From the NCBI GenBank assembly GCA_963921935.1, contig OY998176.1, positions 170,868,445-170,932,444 on the forward strand: 64,000 nt of DNA, in the 5' to 3' direction. A model generated the notes under the pieces. It was given only the letters and a program-made list of their open reading frames with translations, had not been told where the DNA came from and made no database searches. This document shows positions 1 through 13,826 of the stretch, one piece after another; position 1 is the stretch's first letter, and the number at the start of each line of letters is the position of its first letter. This stretch comes from Galeruca laticollis (taxonomy: Eukaryota; Arthropoda; Insecta; Coleoptera; Chrysomelidae). The translations under genes were made by a program, and so were the position numbers.

Positions 1-2
1 CC

Positions 3-218
3 AAAGGTACTTCATTATCGAGCTTTTTGGAAAAAGTGGAAGATTATCGAGTTTCACGTAATGTGGATAAGGACATTTTGTTAGCTAGTTGTATCGACTT
101 ATTTTCTGGTAGGGATAATCAATTTTATTTAGATTATAGAGAAGAGGTTAATTCTTGGGATGAATTCGTGGACCTTTTGCGGGAGGACTATTTTTCCGTG
201 GATTATAGTGCTGCATAA
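3..218 (+). pseudogene. LTR-retrotransposon Gag capsid fragment
   Basis: An open frame runs in from the window edge and stops at 216-218. It encodes about 71 residues with the pattern of arthropod Gag capsid domains: an LSSFLEKVEDYRVSRNV-type helix, then a SCIDLFSG segment, then NSWDEFVDLLREDYFSVDY. In such Gags this is the middle of the capsid N-terminal domain. No zinc knuckle or protease follows; the frame ends where the Tc1-like remnant begins. It is a truncated, dead fragment. Family-level identification is by motif memory, and the Ty3/gypsy versus BEL assignment is open. Confidence 0.6.
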
Positions 219-229
219 GCATAGGCTGC

Positions 230-1041
230 ATTCTGCTGCTGTGTTTATTTGTAGAAATACTCGCAACATTATTACTTTGCCGCCCAACTTATCAAGATCG
301 TTGACGTAGTCTTGATCGATTTGTCTCCAAAAACTGACTAAAATCAGTCTAAGTTCTTGGAATGTATGAGGGGGTGATTGATGATATAATTCAAGGCTCT
401 TTGTTGCTGGTCCTAAGCTTGATGGATGGGATTGAGGTCGGGCGATAGAGGTATCTGTGCCAAATCCGGGATACCATCGAAGTCCAAAGCGTCTTCGACT
501 ACTTTAGCACAATGTGGTCGAGTATTATCGTCTAAAAAGCGGAAATTTGGTCCAATTGCAGCAATATACAAACGTATAACATTGTTTTTTACTTGTTGTA
601 CATAAATCAGCGCAGTGAAGTAAAATACTAACAATTTTGTACGCCCATTAAAACAAATGCCTCCCCAAACAGCAACTGTTATCAATTTGTGTTAATAGAG
701 CTCTTCTCAAAAATTGTCGTCGTTAACCACGTGTAATTTTCAATTAAAACCGAAACACCAAAAGGATTCAAAAGACGCTGTTGCATGATCCGCCAAGTAC
801 TCAGAGGGTCTCTCCGGGTAGACACAGTCAGAAAACGATCTGGTGCGTAAGTGGTAACCCTTGGTAGTCCTCTTCTAGGTATTTTTTCCACATTTTCAGT
901 TACTCGATATCTACTGAGAAGCCGCAAAATTAGATTTTCACTAACTTGGACCACGTCCACCATTTTTCTCTGAAGCCTACCCGCCACAATGATACCAATA
1001 GCCGTATAAGCTTCAGCCGCAATAAGTTTAGGTCTACGCAT
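230..1041 (-). pseudogene. Tc1-like transposase, internally deleted
   Basis: The minus strand carries two open pieces of one Tc1-type transposase. The upstream piece (1041-682) has the paired helix-turn-helix region, including ILRLLSRYRVTENVEKIPRR and GLPRVTT. The downstream piece (685-413) has WGGICFNGRTKL, the second catalytic motif FLDDNTRPHCA and LSPDLNPI. About 100 residues expected between them, which would hold the first catalytic Asp, are missing. Tail-like coding continues in another frame to about 230. No terminal inverted repeats were found. This is an old DNA transposon remnant of the IS630-Tc1-mariner superfamily. Confidence 0.8.
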
Positions 1042-1488
1042 TATTCAAAACAAAAATCTGAATTTTAAATCACAGTTGACTGCATAATGTGGAAAATACA
1101 ATAGAAAACAACTTGCCTTAAACTTATCAACTTAGAGACACAAGAACTAGTCAGAGAAGAAAGAAAATATTCAATATATACTACAGACAATCCCATTCAT
1201 GTATAATAATTCCCATTTGTGAATACAAAAATCGTAGTTTGCTGTCGGCTAAATAGGAAGGAAGAGAGTTTGCAAGTGGATAAAAATATCGGATAAATTA
1301 CGTTACCGTAGCAACCCTAGCATTTAGGTACTGTCTGTTTATCAAGCAATGCACGTCAATTTGACAATTATAAATGACAAAAACAGAATGAATTAAACAG
1401 CATAAACCAATTCCAAAAAGAAAATCAACTCCAGAAAATACCAAGAAAACTCATTCCTCCATATGGATTCATGGGATTGTCTTACCAA
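1042..1488. other. unassigned AT-rich sequence
   Basis: No open frame, repeat or motif here could be assigned. It separates the Tc1-like remnant from the palindrome. Confidence 0.5.
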
Positions 1489-1702
1489 ATACCACGCGAG
1501 CTCAGATTTAGCAGGATATTTTTTCCGGTGGTTTTCTCATACTTACTTTCATTGGCAATTTAACTCGATCTGTTCAGGCAAAATCACTCGAGCTACGCTC
1601 TCGTGATTTTGCCAGAACAGCTCTCGTTGAATTGCCAATGAAAGTAAGTATTCGAAAACAACCACAAAAAATATCCGGCTAAATCTGAGCTCTTGTGGTA
1701 TT
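1489..1702. repeat. 214-bp imperfect palindrome (foldback/MITE-like)
   Basis: The left arm starts at TACCACGCGAGCTCAGATT and the right arm ends with its approximate reverse complement, AATCTGAGCTCTTGTGGTA. Between them, CTTACTTTCATTGGCAATT (1541-1559) pairs with AATTGCCAATGAAAGTAAG (1630-1648), and CAAAATCAC pairs with GTGATTTTG around a short centre near 1594. Arms are about 100 bp with only scattered mismatches. It codes for nothing. Such structures are typical of foldback MITEs; no clear target duplication was seen. Confidence 0.8.
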
Positions 1703-2498
1703 ACCCCCGACAAAACCTGGGTAAATAAAACAGTTAATAATTTTCATTAACCATTTTCGCTCTTGGTATGGAATGAATACTTGTGGCTTCTTCTGAATGT
1801 CACTGTTCATTTGACAGAAAGAGAACATAGGCGTGTTCCAGTTTCTACACTAGCTGCACTATGCAGACTAGAAGTGGTGGAGAAATATCAAAATGCATAA
1901 AAAATCCTCTAAAGTGAACGTAAAATTACCAATATGGTCGTTGAGTAATAATTGTTAGAGCCTGAAGTGTAGCATAAGTGTATTTTATTGAACTTTTTAA
2001 AAAAAAGAAAGAAAAAAAGAACAATCGTCAACTTTCAAAAATGTCAATTTTCAAAATTGCTTGACCATTTTCTATTTTTTTAAATTCTATATTGAAATTG
2101 ATTGATACTTCATAAAAAGTAAATAAATTTATATAATTTTATTTAAATAATTATTATCACATAGCTTCATTCCTTTTTAGTGTTTGATACTGACAGTAAT
2201 GATTTCACCACAACTCCTACAGAAATTAAGCAGTTAGTAATTCAACAGATGTGCTTTCGTTTTTTATTTGATAGTCGCAGAAAAATTATAGTATAAGACA
2301 CGGGTGGAACTCAAAATTCTACACTCGTAGAACCGTTTCTACTCGTGTAGAGGTTTGCTTATTCCACACTTGATATATAGTATACACGTTTAATCGTTTT
2401 ACTACGTTTCGGACTTGAATTGAGCATAATCAGTATTTCAAATTTAAAAAAGTTGATATGGACCTAAGAAATAAAAGTTTTGAACTACATTTCTGCCC
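1703..2498. other. unassigned sequence with a small hairpin
   Basis: Mostly unassigned. At about 2315-2350 TCTACACTCGTAGAA faces TTCTACTCGTGTAGA, a short near-palindrome with weaker pairing outward to roughly 2290-2392. No gene recognised. Confidence 0.4.
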
Positions 2499-2960
2499 AA
2501 AATAGTTGTTAGTGGGGGGCAAACAATACGTTACATAATGAGGTTAAACTAAAACTTTTTAGAGAATTGCCATCGGGTGGGGCAACTCCACTCTAAATAA
2601 TGAGGTTTAACTAACTAGGGGAAGGAGGGATCTTGTTTTTGTTAGTGTTGCATATGAGTTCATTGGAACTGGACTCCACTGCCCCATACTTTTTAGGATA
2701 TTGTCATTGTCATTGGGGGGCAGGGGTGTGACAACTTTACTTTATATCTTTTGCTATAATTAAACAGGGGGAGATGGGATTTTGTTTTTGTTGGTGGTGC
2801 ATGTGAGTGCATTATAAGTGGACTCCACTACCCTATACTTTGTTGTGAAATTGTCGTTGGGGGTGGGGACAACTTTACTTTGTGTAACGAGGTGAGAGGG
2901 CAAAGGATTATTTTGATGGAGCATAACGGTGCATTGCAAGCGCTTAATGGTACTAATCAC
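2499..2960. repeat. decayed tandem repeat, unit about 150 bp
   Basis: Two well-matched units share TTGTTTTTGTTRGTGKTGCAT, TGGACTCCACT and GACAACTTTACTTT at a spacing of about 149 bp (anchors at 2633 and 2782). A weaker unit before them contains AATGAGGTTAAACTAA and a partial unit follows from about 2905. The plus strand is unusually G-rich for the region, with several GGGGG runs. The small open frame on the minus strand is probably incidental. Confidence 0.6.
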
Positions 2961-4380
2961 AAAATTTGAATATTACGATTGGGGGCAAGCGTTTATTTGC
3001 CAACGAAGCATAATATGTGAATTTTCTCATCTCCAAACGTTTTATGGGTATTTAAACCAAAATTTGTTATAAACTAAATCAATGAAACACCGGAAAACAT
3101 ATTTATAGGAAACGTTTCTAATAAAATACTAATAATTACGTATTCCAAACTTGAACAAATGTCAAGAAAAGAATTACTTGGCTGATGTCGTCATCTATCA
3201 CAATTTTTTCATGAACTCTGAATATTCATCGCTAATTTATTTTACAAATCGACGAATGGGAATATGAGATTGTGTCGATCAATTATTCCTGGGCTTTTGA
3301 TGAACTATAATTGAATGCCCATTAGAAAATTTATTCATCGTAAAATATTATTTTCAATTCAATGTACACCAAGTCCTAAACTGAATATCAATGATGCAGC
3401 TAGCTTTATTTCGCTCGTTATTTATTGATAGCCAATAAAAAAACCTATACAGAAGAGCCTTAATCTGTTGAATATAAAATTCATACGAAAATTTTTTTGT
3501 GAAGAACATTTTGTATTGAAACAGTTAAAATTCGATATTTCCCGGAGTGGATATAATTTCTATAAAGCACAATCCCTGTGAGTCATATTGACTGTAATCG
3601 TTGTAATAGTTCATCATCCATGGCAACCAATACTCAATACATTTGTGGTAATCAATAAAACTATTGTTAAGCCAAATATCCTTGTATTCTATTATTATCA
3701 TGTTGTATTCAGAATTCCAAAACAATTTTCGGTTTTACGACGGCGTTGGAAATTGTGGGAACAACATAATCATAAAGGATATTTAATGGAAAACATGGAA
3801 AAATAATTTTGATTCACACATTCAATAATTCGCCATGTAATAGAACCTATCTACAAGTTATTTTTGTTTAATTAAATCTAAAACCTGCTTTATTCCATTA
3901 ACAATTTGCAATGTTCATTGATACAAAAAAGAGCGGAAAGGTTTTCACAACAATTAAAGGTGAATTTGAAAAAAAAAGTATTCATAGCCAAAAGCTTTAT
4001 TGTCGGCGAGTGCTTGGAAAAAGTTTATTGGTTGGAGTGATTTATATGGAAATTTGCGGCATTCATAAACTAAAACTACAAGTAAAATGAAGCGTTACAC
4101 ATAGAGGTGCGTAAAATAAACGGTGAAACGTAGCGAAGTAGAATTTGACCGTCTCGAGCAACATTTGATATGAAAGGAGAGTGAGTCAACGTTATACGAT
4201 GGATGGATGAAAAACCAGCTTGAATTATAACTTTTTAACACCGAAAACTATTTTTAAAAACTTTATTTTTACAATATAATTAAAATTACAATACTTTCTA
4301 ATAATGAACCGATAATGCTAAGAATGAACTATCTAATTTGACCAACAACGTCTGACAACTAACTACCAAGCTTAACAGCA

Positions 4381-4382
<2 letters not shown>
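2961..4382. other. unassigned AT-rich sequence
   Basis: Only short, low-complexity open frames occur on either strand, none with a recognisable domain. No repeat boundary identified. Confidence 0.5.
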
Positions 4383-5929
<1,547 letters not shown>

Positions 5930-5930
<1 letters not shown>

Positions 5931-6536
5931 TTGTTGGTGCCAAAAATAAATTATTGTTCTATGAAGGTTAGTGCGTCATTTTATTGGTTAACCAATTTAA
6001 AATTTTATGATTTGGCCATTCAGAACAATTTAAATTTGCGTGAAGGTACCAATTTATTGAGTTTATTAGATTATAGTTGTTTGTTCTACTATTTCGATTT
6101 TAAATTTGTTTGTGTTGATACATGTATTCCTTTTCCAATTTCCAACGCAATTTCAATAATATATAATTTCAGTGTTCGTCATTTTCGTTTCAATACTCTA
6201 TATTAAAAACAGGAAATAGTTATTACATTAATTTCAAGTGTCAATTCTAAAAAAAGGAATAGGATTGAGAACATAGGCGTCTCTACATAAATTTAGACAA
6301 GGTGAATTTTTTATTTTAAATAGCAAAACAAAAACAAAGAATTCTTTATTAATCTATATAAAACAAAATTACATAAAAAAGATTTATGCCAGAGCTCAAA
6401 GAGATTAAGAATTTCTCATGCTCGACTTGATATATTTACCCTGAGCTATGAATAAACAAAAATAATTATAAATTATCGCCTCAACAATTAATTTGAGGTA
6501 GCCGAACCAACATTCATTGAACCTAAAATAAAAAAG

Positions 6537-6585
<49 letters not shown>

Positions 6586-6665
6586 TGAAAGCCAACTGTG
6601 CCTCTCTTATCTTTCCAGTAACATAATTTTCTTATTTATTTATAGAAATTTCTCGTTCTATAACT
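5930..6665 (-). repeat. LTR of an envelope-bearing gypsy-like element (minus strand)
   Basis: On the minus strand a purine tract at 6680-6666 (AGGGATGGAGG) is followed by AGTTATAG, the AGTTA-type start usual for errantivirus-like LTRs. At the other end, around 5945, the minus strand reads TGGCACCAACA, a primer-binding-site-like motif. The segment between, about 720 bp, is therefore a candidate LTR. It contains a (TA)n tract at 6541-6581. Boundaries are inferred because no second LTR copy is present to align. Confidence 0.45.
6541..6581. repeat. (TA)n microsatellite
   Basis: About 41 bp of alternating TA inside the candidate LTR. Confidence 0.95.
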
Positions 6666-6689
6666 CCTCCATCCCTAAGATCGAAAAAT

Positions 6690-7640
6690 AATGGAGCTGT
6701 TTTTCGATTTCGAATTCATTTCTTCCAATTCAATCCCTTCTGTCTTGGTATCTTCTGTCTTCTTTCTTCTTGTTCTTCTTTCTTCTGTATTGTTTCTTCT
6801 TTTGCTTTTTCGGAATTATCGTATGAACCAAAATATTATTATACTTATGTAAATAATTAAAATTATTGAAAATAAACTAATTGTTGTATGTTCTTGCTGA
6901 ATTTTTATTTCTTGAATAGTTTTTATAGTTTTAGCAATTTTATTTATTTCATATAATCCTTTAAAATCTATTTTAGTTAAGTTTGGTGAATTATATCTTT
7001 GAACTTCTAATAATTTTGAATCTAATTTTGGCAATATTATTGAATTTTTCTTTTCTAATTTGGATGTTGGTCGAAAATATTTCTTCTCCATCTTGAATCT
7101 TGCTATCTTCTGGAATTCGGATAATTGATGGATGATTAATTTCCAAATATTGATCGGAAGTACATCTTGTTAATATTTTTATCGTTGAATGTGGAATAAT
7201 CAAAACTTCGTTATTATTGACTCCTTCTATTAAAGTTTCTTGAAGGTGAACATCGGTAGCATATCAGTTCATAGGAGAATGGCCGTTTAATATTTCCATG
7301 GTACAGTTGTCTCTCGACTTCCTTTCTTGTTGACAGTAATATCGGTCGGACAGTCTTCTTTTATTGAAATAATTTCTTCCGGAGTTTTTACCAAGTAATA
7401 TTGTAATAGGATAAATATTTTGTGGTTTTGAATAATGGGGTATAAATAGTAAAATTCTGCAGTTTTGGATTTCAGGATGGGTACATGGATAGCGAAAATT
7501 ATTTTGGATTTGGAAAAAGTTACTTGGGAACCCAAAAATAGACAGTATGTCAAAATATTATTAAATTTTGGAATTTGCTCTTCTTCATAGATTGTATGCA
7601 GATACTTCAACATTTCTACAATTTCCTGATTTGAAATCAC
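6690..7640 (-). pseudogene. envelope-like protein remnant of a gypsy-type retroelement
   Basis: Three overlapping minus-strand frames (7640-7287, 7203-6991, 7091-6816) form the C-terminal half of an insect retroelement envelope. The first has FAIHVPILKS and YYLYPI segments that recur in insect gypsy/errantivirus envelopes. The last carries one strongly hydrophobic stretch (ISLFSIILIIYISIIIF) near its end, the expected membrane anchor. Several frameshifts separate the pieces and the N-terminal half is absent, so it is not functional. A purine tract and candidate LTR follow, the usual env-3' LTR order. The remnant at 27.1-28.0 kb has the same segments in the opposite orientation. Confidence 0.65.
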
Positions 7641-8294
7641 AGAACTATGAATAGAATTTAATTTGGAAATTGCAATGGAATCTTCAATATATCAATTAAC
7701 GTGATTGAATTTTGACCATAAGATTAATCCGTGAAATCGTGCTATAAAAGGTGATTAAATTATTCAAAGTTATTAAATTTGGTTACTTGTATGTCTTTGG
7801 TTCTACATTTGGTATGAAGAACCAGGAACAGGGCTACCATTATCATCAATTTCATTTTGCTATAACAATTTGCCAGAATCAGTTTCGGATTTTTCAATAA
7901 TATTTTATTTTGTTAAATTCCTTTATTAGTTTCTAAGATTATTTTTGAATTTCTGTTTCCTTATATTTTGGTAATTTTTTTTTATATCTAAATATTGTTT
8001 GTATAATAACTTGGAGCATTCTTTGAGATTTTGTATATAGTGAGAGAGTATTAATTGGTCTCTGGATGACCAGTGACCAATGACAAAAGGATTAGTTCAA
8101 ATCTAAAAAAAATCGTTTTGTACAAAATCATTTGATGGTTTTATTTGAATGTCTAAATATGGATAAATTTAGTAAATAATAAATTTCTTTTTGGATGATC
8201 GAATCAAGATTATCAATCTACATTTTCACAAAATGAATAGAATTTTAAATGAAAAATTGAATGTTTCATATCATTACTTCGAAATTTGTTGTGA

Positions 8295-8296
<2 letters not shown>
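7641..8296. other. unassigned AT-rich sequence
   Basis: No supported coding region. It may be further decayed envelope or unrelated DNA. Confidence 0.4.

Positions 8297-8351
<55 letters not shown>
8297..8351. repeat. (TA)n microsatellite
   Basis: About 52 bp of alternating TA. Confidence 0.95.
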
Positions 8352-8353
<2 letters not shown>

Positions 8354-9515
8354 CTATATCTAATTATATTATTGTTTTTAATTAGATATTATGAACTTAA
8401 ATAATAATGAATAAAATGATTAAACGAAATAATTGAATATTTCATATTATTTCTTTCAAAATTATTATTAGTATCTATATATTCTATATCTGATCATTGT
8501 ATTGTTATTAACTTATAGTTCCACTGTTATAACTGAATAATAATTATTTAGATTTCTATTATTGTTATTATAACATCAATTATTATATCTATTTTAATCT
8601 TTGAAAATTATTATGACTCATTATCACTCATCTAATTACATGTGTACATAGAATTTCCATGTTTTATACCATTTGTCGACTTCTTGTATTGAGTACCACC
8701 TTAATGCAAAGTGTTCACAACTTTTCTGACAAAATCTTGCAGTTCTTCAATATCCGCTTGTCTTCTTATTTTATCGTCACGCTTTTGAATTTCCCTGTTT
8801 ACTTTTCTCTGTCTCCGTATTTCTGTGAACTATTATCTAATTTCTATCCTTCTTCTATAGAAAGGACATAACTTACTTACGACGAGAGGGCACCTAGTAT
8901 CTCGAAGGTTCCGTTAGTGACAGATGATAGGATCGCTGTCATGCATCCCCTCGGCACGGATACGCACACCTTAAGATTAAGCCGACAAACCGTTGGGATG
9001 TCATTTAGTCAAAGAATAACGGCACCAAAAATGATCTTGTATTCCCATTACCAGCAGTGCTAACGTAGAAGCAGACACCATATAGCTGAATTTGCCCACT
9101 ATCACATAACCTAAGCTAACATACATGCAAAAGCAGCAAGCAGTGCAAGAATGAGCAAAGACAGCCAACCCCGCTCCGCAACATGATAACCACAAAAACC
9201 ATTTTCTATATTACAACCAAAATTATTTGACAATATAACAAATTCAATAATAATGACTAACGTCAATCAAACTATAGCTTGATATAAATACGAATGTCAT
9301 TGAAAAACGAAAAAGTATCGCTGGTGTGGGTGTTCGATTTCTAATTCAATGTACATACTGTACATTCGGTTCTGTCAATTTAAAATCAAGAGTGACCGCT
9401 CGTAACTCGCGCCATGTCACGTCTCGACTCCGCCCTCTTTTATATATTTTTGCGCTAGACGACAGACGATCTTATACCGAAAATGTCGTCTTTTTCCTCT
9501 CCCCGCAATCCTATA
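8352..9515. other. unassigned sequence
   Basis: AT-rich to about 8870, then a more balanced stretch at 8880-9200 with no recognised product. No tRNA fold or SINE box was convincing. Confidence 0.4.
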
Positions 9516-9666
9516 TTTTTACTTTTTCGCCCAACCTATCTATATGCGAGAGAAGTATTGGTTTACCCACAAAAGTGAAATTTTGAAAAAAATGTTTGAG
9601 TTATTTTTACGTTCTCCATCAACAACAACACGAAAAAACGGATTTTAGGAAAAAAATCCTGTATGT

Positions 9667-9712
9667 ATATCGTCGTCGTCTTCGTCGTCGTTGTCGCCGT
9701 TGTCGTCGGCCT
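9667..9712 (+). repeat. (CGT)n-type microsatellite in the left arm
   Basis: Imperfect CGT/TGT triplets over about 45 bp. The matching place in the right arm (14369-14386) has only about 15-18 bp of CGA triplets, so the tract has changed length in one arm. Confidence 0.8.
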
Positions 9713-9730
9713 CATCTTCTTACATGTCTT

Positions 9731-10540
9731 GTTAGCACGATACAGCCTCCGGAGTGCAATAAGTCACCAATTTTATGATTGAATATTGTTAAGGACATAT
9801 CACAAATGAACCCTATTGATTTTAAGCGCACCAGAGCCAGTACAACGGGTGCTATGGTACTTGAAGTACGACATTTAGTCATTTTTTGAGAAATTTCAGT
9901 TTGTTAGCACGATACAGTCTCCGGAGTTCAATAAGTCACAAATATTTATGATTGAATATTATCCAGGACATATCACAGATAAACACTTTCGATTTTCAGC
10001 TCACCAGAGCCAATACAGCAAGTGCTACAGTACTTTAAGTGCGATATTTTTGTAATTTTTGGAGAGGTTCCAGTTTGTTAACACGATACAGCCTCTAGAG
10101 TATATACAAGTGACCAATTTTATGATTGGATATTATTCAGAGCGTCTCAAACATGAACCCTATTGATATTCAGCTCACTAAACCCAGTACAACGGGTGCT
10201 ATGGTACTTGAAGTACCAAATTTTTGTCATTTTAGGAGAATTATCAGTTTGTTAGCACGATACAGCCTCCAGAGGGTATACGATTGATCAATTTGTTGAT
10301 TGAATATTGTTCAAGATGTCACACAGATGTACCCTATTGATTTTCAGCTGACTGTAGCGAGTAAAGCGGGTTCTATAAATCCAGATATACTGCATTTTTG
10401 TTTACATTTGGAGAAATTTTGGTTTGTTAACACGATACACCCCCCGAAGTGTATACAAGTGACAATTTAATGATAGAATGTTAATCGGGGCATCTCATGG
10501 ATCTCATAAATGCATAGATGCGGAAAATTTAGTTTCAATC
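9731..10540 (+). repeat. tandem array, five ~174-bp units (left arm)
   Basis: The motif GTTAGCACGATACAG (or GTTAACACGATACA) starts at 9731, 9903, 10077, 10251 and 10426, giving spacings of 172, 174, 174 and 175 bp. Each unit also holds a CCTATTGATTTTCAGC-like box and, in most, GGTGCTATGGTACTTGAAGTA. The units are clearly diverged from each other. The last runs into the arm's inner end. Confidence 0.9.
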
Positions 10541-10557
10541 TTTAAAACCGTTTATTT

Positions 10558-12407
10558 AATTAATTGAAAAGTATATTATCTACGGGCAAATTATGCATAC
10601 ATTTGCCATATAATTCATATATGATCTTCCAGTTGCAGCATCAATGATAAGTTTCCATGTATTTATTAAAAAGATATTCAGTTCTAAAAAATAAAAGTTG
10701 TAACTTTTGTAAAAATATTTCTAAAGTTGAACGTTGGTCATGTGTGGTTTCGACATTTCGGAAAGAGAATCAATGTCGCCACCGGTGATTAATTTCTTGC
10801 AGGTGTGGTGGTCGATGATTGTTTCATCCGCACTGATGCTCTGAAACTCGAATCGGGGCGTTATTCTTGACGTCTGTATCAACGTCATGCATATGGAAGC
10901 CTGTGGAAACTTTATTTGCGAATAGTTCCTAAAATGATATTCTCGAGCACCGTTACTAAAATCATCGAATTGTATCGTTCTCACAACAGCGTCAGTTGAC
11001 GTTACAATACAAATGTCAAATGTAAGGGTGCATTTAGATGCTACGTCGGGCGCGTTTTATGCGATCAGATGCTCAGATCTGGTAAATTATAGTCGGGTCG
11101 TTCAGATGCTAGCGGTAAATTTTACCAATCGTGCAACCATTTAACCCAGTCGACACATCGGTAGAAACTGACTCGTATGCGCTATGCATTTTATAATGCA
11201 TGATTTAGAAGTTTGGGTTGTGTTTACAAAATTACAAATAATAAATTAAAATAATCAACGAGACTGTTTACATTTTTTTCTACACTCACATGTATATTAT
11301 CCATTTTCTGCACAATATACAGAATGGAAATGTAGGCCATTTCGGTTAACTGAACGCATATTATTTTATTTACATCCCAGAATGTATATGAAATCCACCA
11401 ATCAGCATTTGCATTTAGTACCCGTCAACTCTTCTTTTTTTCAATTTCAATGTAACGTCAAGATAACTTGTCAAAATATTTTTTTAGTTTCTAAGAAAAA
11501 TATTTTAGTAAAATTAGTGATTCCAGTGATGAATCAAAAATCAATAAATATTACTCCATCAGATATTCGTTATGCCGCAAAGGAGACGTATAACACACAT
11601 CATTATCCCAAAAATCAAAAAGTAAATATGAATTTTGTTACAAAAAGTTCATGGATTGAACTCTGGTAAACGGAGTTAAAAATATTATCAGAACATGTTA
11701 TCACTGCTTGTATGAATGAAATATCGAGTAAAAACAACCTCTCAACCCTTTGGACAACATATACTATCTCAAGGACAATGATAAATATTAAAAGTACCAT
11801 TGACATTTCAAGTTACTCTAAATTTCGCTGCTTTGATATAAGTTTATGATGGATCAGTCTGTTAACGTACGTCTCTAACTGTATGCAGAAGAGAATATAA
11901 TTGGTTCAATCGCCGCTTCATGCGTTTATTTTTTTTGCTGATATTTGTATTATAGATAGTAATTTTCATAAAATTTTAGTTAGTGTTCATTTTTGGAGTT
12001 TATGGAGGACGTCTTCGTCAAAAATTGAAAATTTTAAAGATTAATCATGTTAAAGATTTAGAAAATAAATTTCAATTTAATTGATAAACAAACACTGGTC
12101 CTTTGTTATTTCTTGTATGTTTTACGAGGTCTCCAAAAAATATATTCTGCTTAGACCACTAGATATGGAACAATTTTTTGTTAATTACCAAAAAGAAAAA
12201 TGTTCGAAGGAAGTAGTCGGAATTAACAAAATTGGTAATCAGACAAAAAGAATTGCTGAATTTTCAAAATTACCAGATGCGAATTTATATACGGGGCATT
12301 GTTTACGCCTCAAATAGTAGAAAATTTCAGGAAAAATATTGATCATACGTTTGATTGAATCTTCTTGTTCCGGATTTAAACCAAAATTGTTCACCAAATA
12401 CGTTATA
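10558..12407. other. spacer of the foldback-like element, first part
   Basis: No transposase recognised. At 10985-11180 the sequence is less AT-rich and repeats AGATGCT three times (TTTAGATGCTACG, GATCAGATGCTCAG, TTCAGATGCTAGCG), which could be the subterminal part of a small DNA transposon. The remaining open frames are short and unremarkable. Confidence 0.4.
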
Positions 12408-12552
12408 GTATATTGTACAATGAGCATGAAATGACATACATTTCCCACAAGTAGGCATATGAAATTCTGTAGAACGAGCGTAGCGACTAATACAAAATTT
12501 CATATACCTACGAGTTGGAAATGGGTCATTCTATGAAAATTGTACACTATAC
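12408..12552. repeat. 145-bp imperfect palindrome
   Basis: GTATATTGTACAAT (12408) faces ATTGTACACTATAC (ends 12552), and GTAGGCATATGAAATT faces AATTTCATATACCTAC around a centre containing GAGCGTAGCGA. Arms are about 65 bp with mismatches. It lies inside the spacer of the foldback-like element and codes for nothing. Confidence 0.7.
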
Positions 12553-13730
12553 TCTTTCTACGACCATCATAAATCATAAACAAAACTGTAATATTTTACA
12601 TAACAATTTTTATTATAAACTTTCCTGCCGTCATTGTTGCATGGTTTAGAGAATTTTTTCTCTGATACGCAATGGGAGAATAGGGGACGCTATATCGCAA
12701 CCTTAGATATCCATACATTCTACTTCTCATTCAGTTTCCCTTACTCTAACATTTTTGATTTTCTTTTTGTACATGTACCTACTTACGTCCTGAAACCAAT
12801 AACGTTCAAAATTTTAAAATTTGACAACTCGGAAATAGAAAAAATCGTTATAATTCACCTGTGGAAAAAGTTATCAAATATCGTGTCTCTTTAAAAGAGT
12901 TATATCACCTCCTGCATCAACCAGGATAGTGATCGATGTCCTTCTGAAGAAATGGCTAGTTTACATATCTGGATCAGCATGTCAATGTCAAATCATCCTC
13001 ACTATCGCGACCCATTTTCGATTTTAATTTTTTTTACAAACCAATTTTGTAAACACCGATGTGAAATGTCAAATTATTAGATAGACAATAACAAACATGA
13101 CTCGATCATATATTATAATATATATGACAAAAAAATTCGTTGATATAATGACAGTCTAGTAGCGCATTATAGTCGAGGGAAATGAAATAGGTATTTCGAT
13201 ACAGTTAGCCCATGGGAAATGAAAACCTGTATTATAATGTGGTAGGCTCCTTAATCGAAGACGCACTTGAAATGTACATTTTTCTTTATGGTCGTAGAAA
13301 AAGTATTTTATATTTTTATGATAAATTTGAATATGCTCAGAAGGAACAAAAATTGTATGATTCATTTTATGATGTTTTCTTTGTGAATCTGGATCTAATA
13401 TCTATAGTAAAAAGTAATACATTTATTCAAGATTGATTCCTACTTTTTTACTAGGGCAAAGGGAAAGTAAAGAAAATGGAACTATTTCAAAAACAATGAA
13501 GCTATAAACTTTTCTTACCGAATCCCCCGCGAGCTCAAATTATTTTCCATACATTTTTTCTCATTTGCAGATTTTTTCAAGAAAATTCGCACTTTTATTG
13601 CTCTATAAGTGAAAATATTTCAGGTATTCATTCGTCATCTAGATGTAGCTTATTATGAAATACTTTTGCATTCAATATTAACACAACCATATACCAAGAT
13701 CAGAAAATAAAATGCAGAAAAAAAAGAAAA
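12553..13730. other. spacer of the foldback-like element, second part
   Basis: Short open frames only. At about 13518-13546 CTTACCGAATCCCCCGCGAG resembles the outer end of the palindrome at 1489 (CTTACCAAATACCACGCGAG), suggesting a fragment of the same small repeat family. Confidence 0.4.
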
Positions 13731-13826
13731 ATAAACGGTTTTAAAGATTAAAACTAACTTTTCCGCATCTGTGGCCCTGAACAATATTCTATCATAAAAT
13801 TGTTACTTGTATACACTTCGGGGGAT

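Noticed and set aside
8880..9200. tRNA or SINE
   Set aside because: No A/B box pair or cloverleaf could be supported by eye.
9667..9712. CRISPR-like or coding Arg-rich repeat
   Set aside because: It is an imperfect CGT triplet tract in the foldback arm; the Arg-rich frame is a by-product.
9731..10540. CRISPR array
   Set aside because: The whole 174-bp unit repeats; there are no short repeats with unique spacers, and the DNA is eukaryotic.
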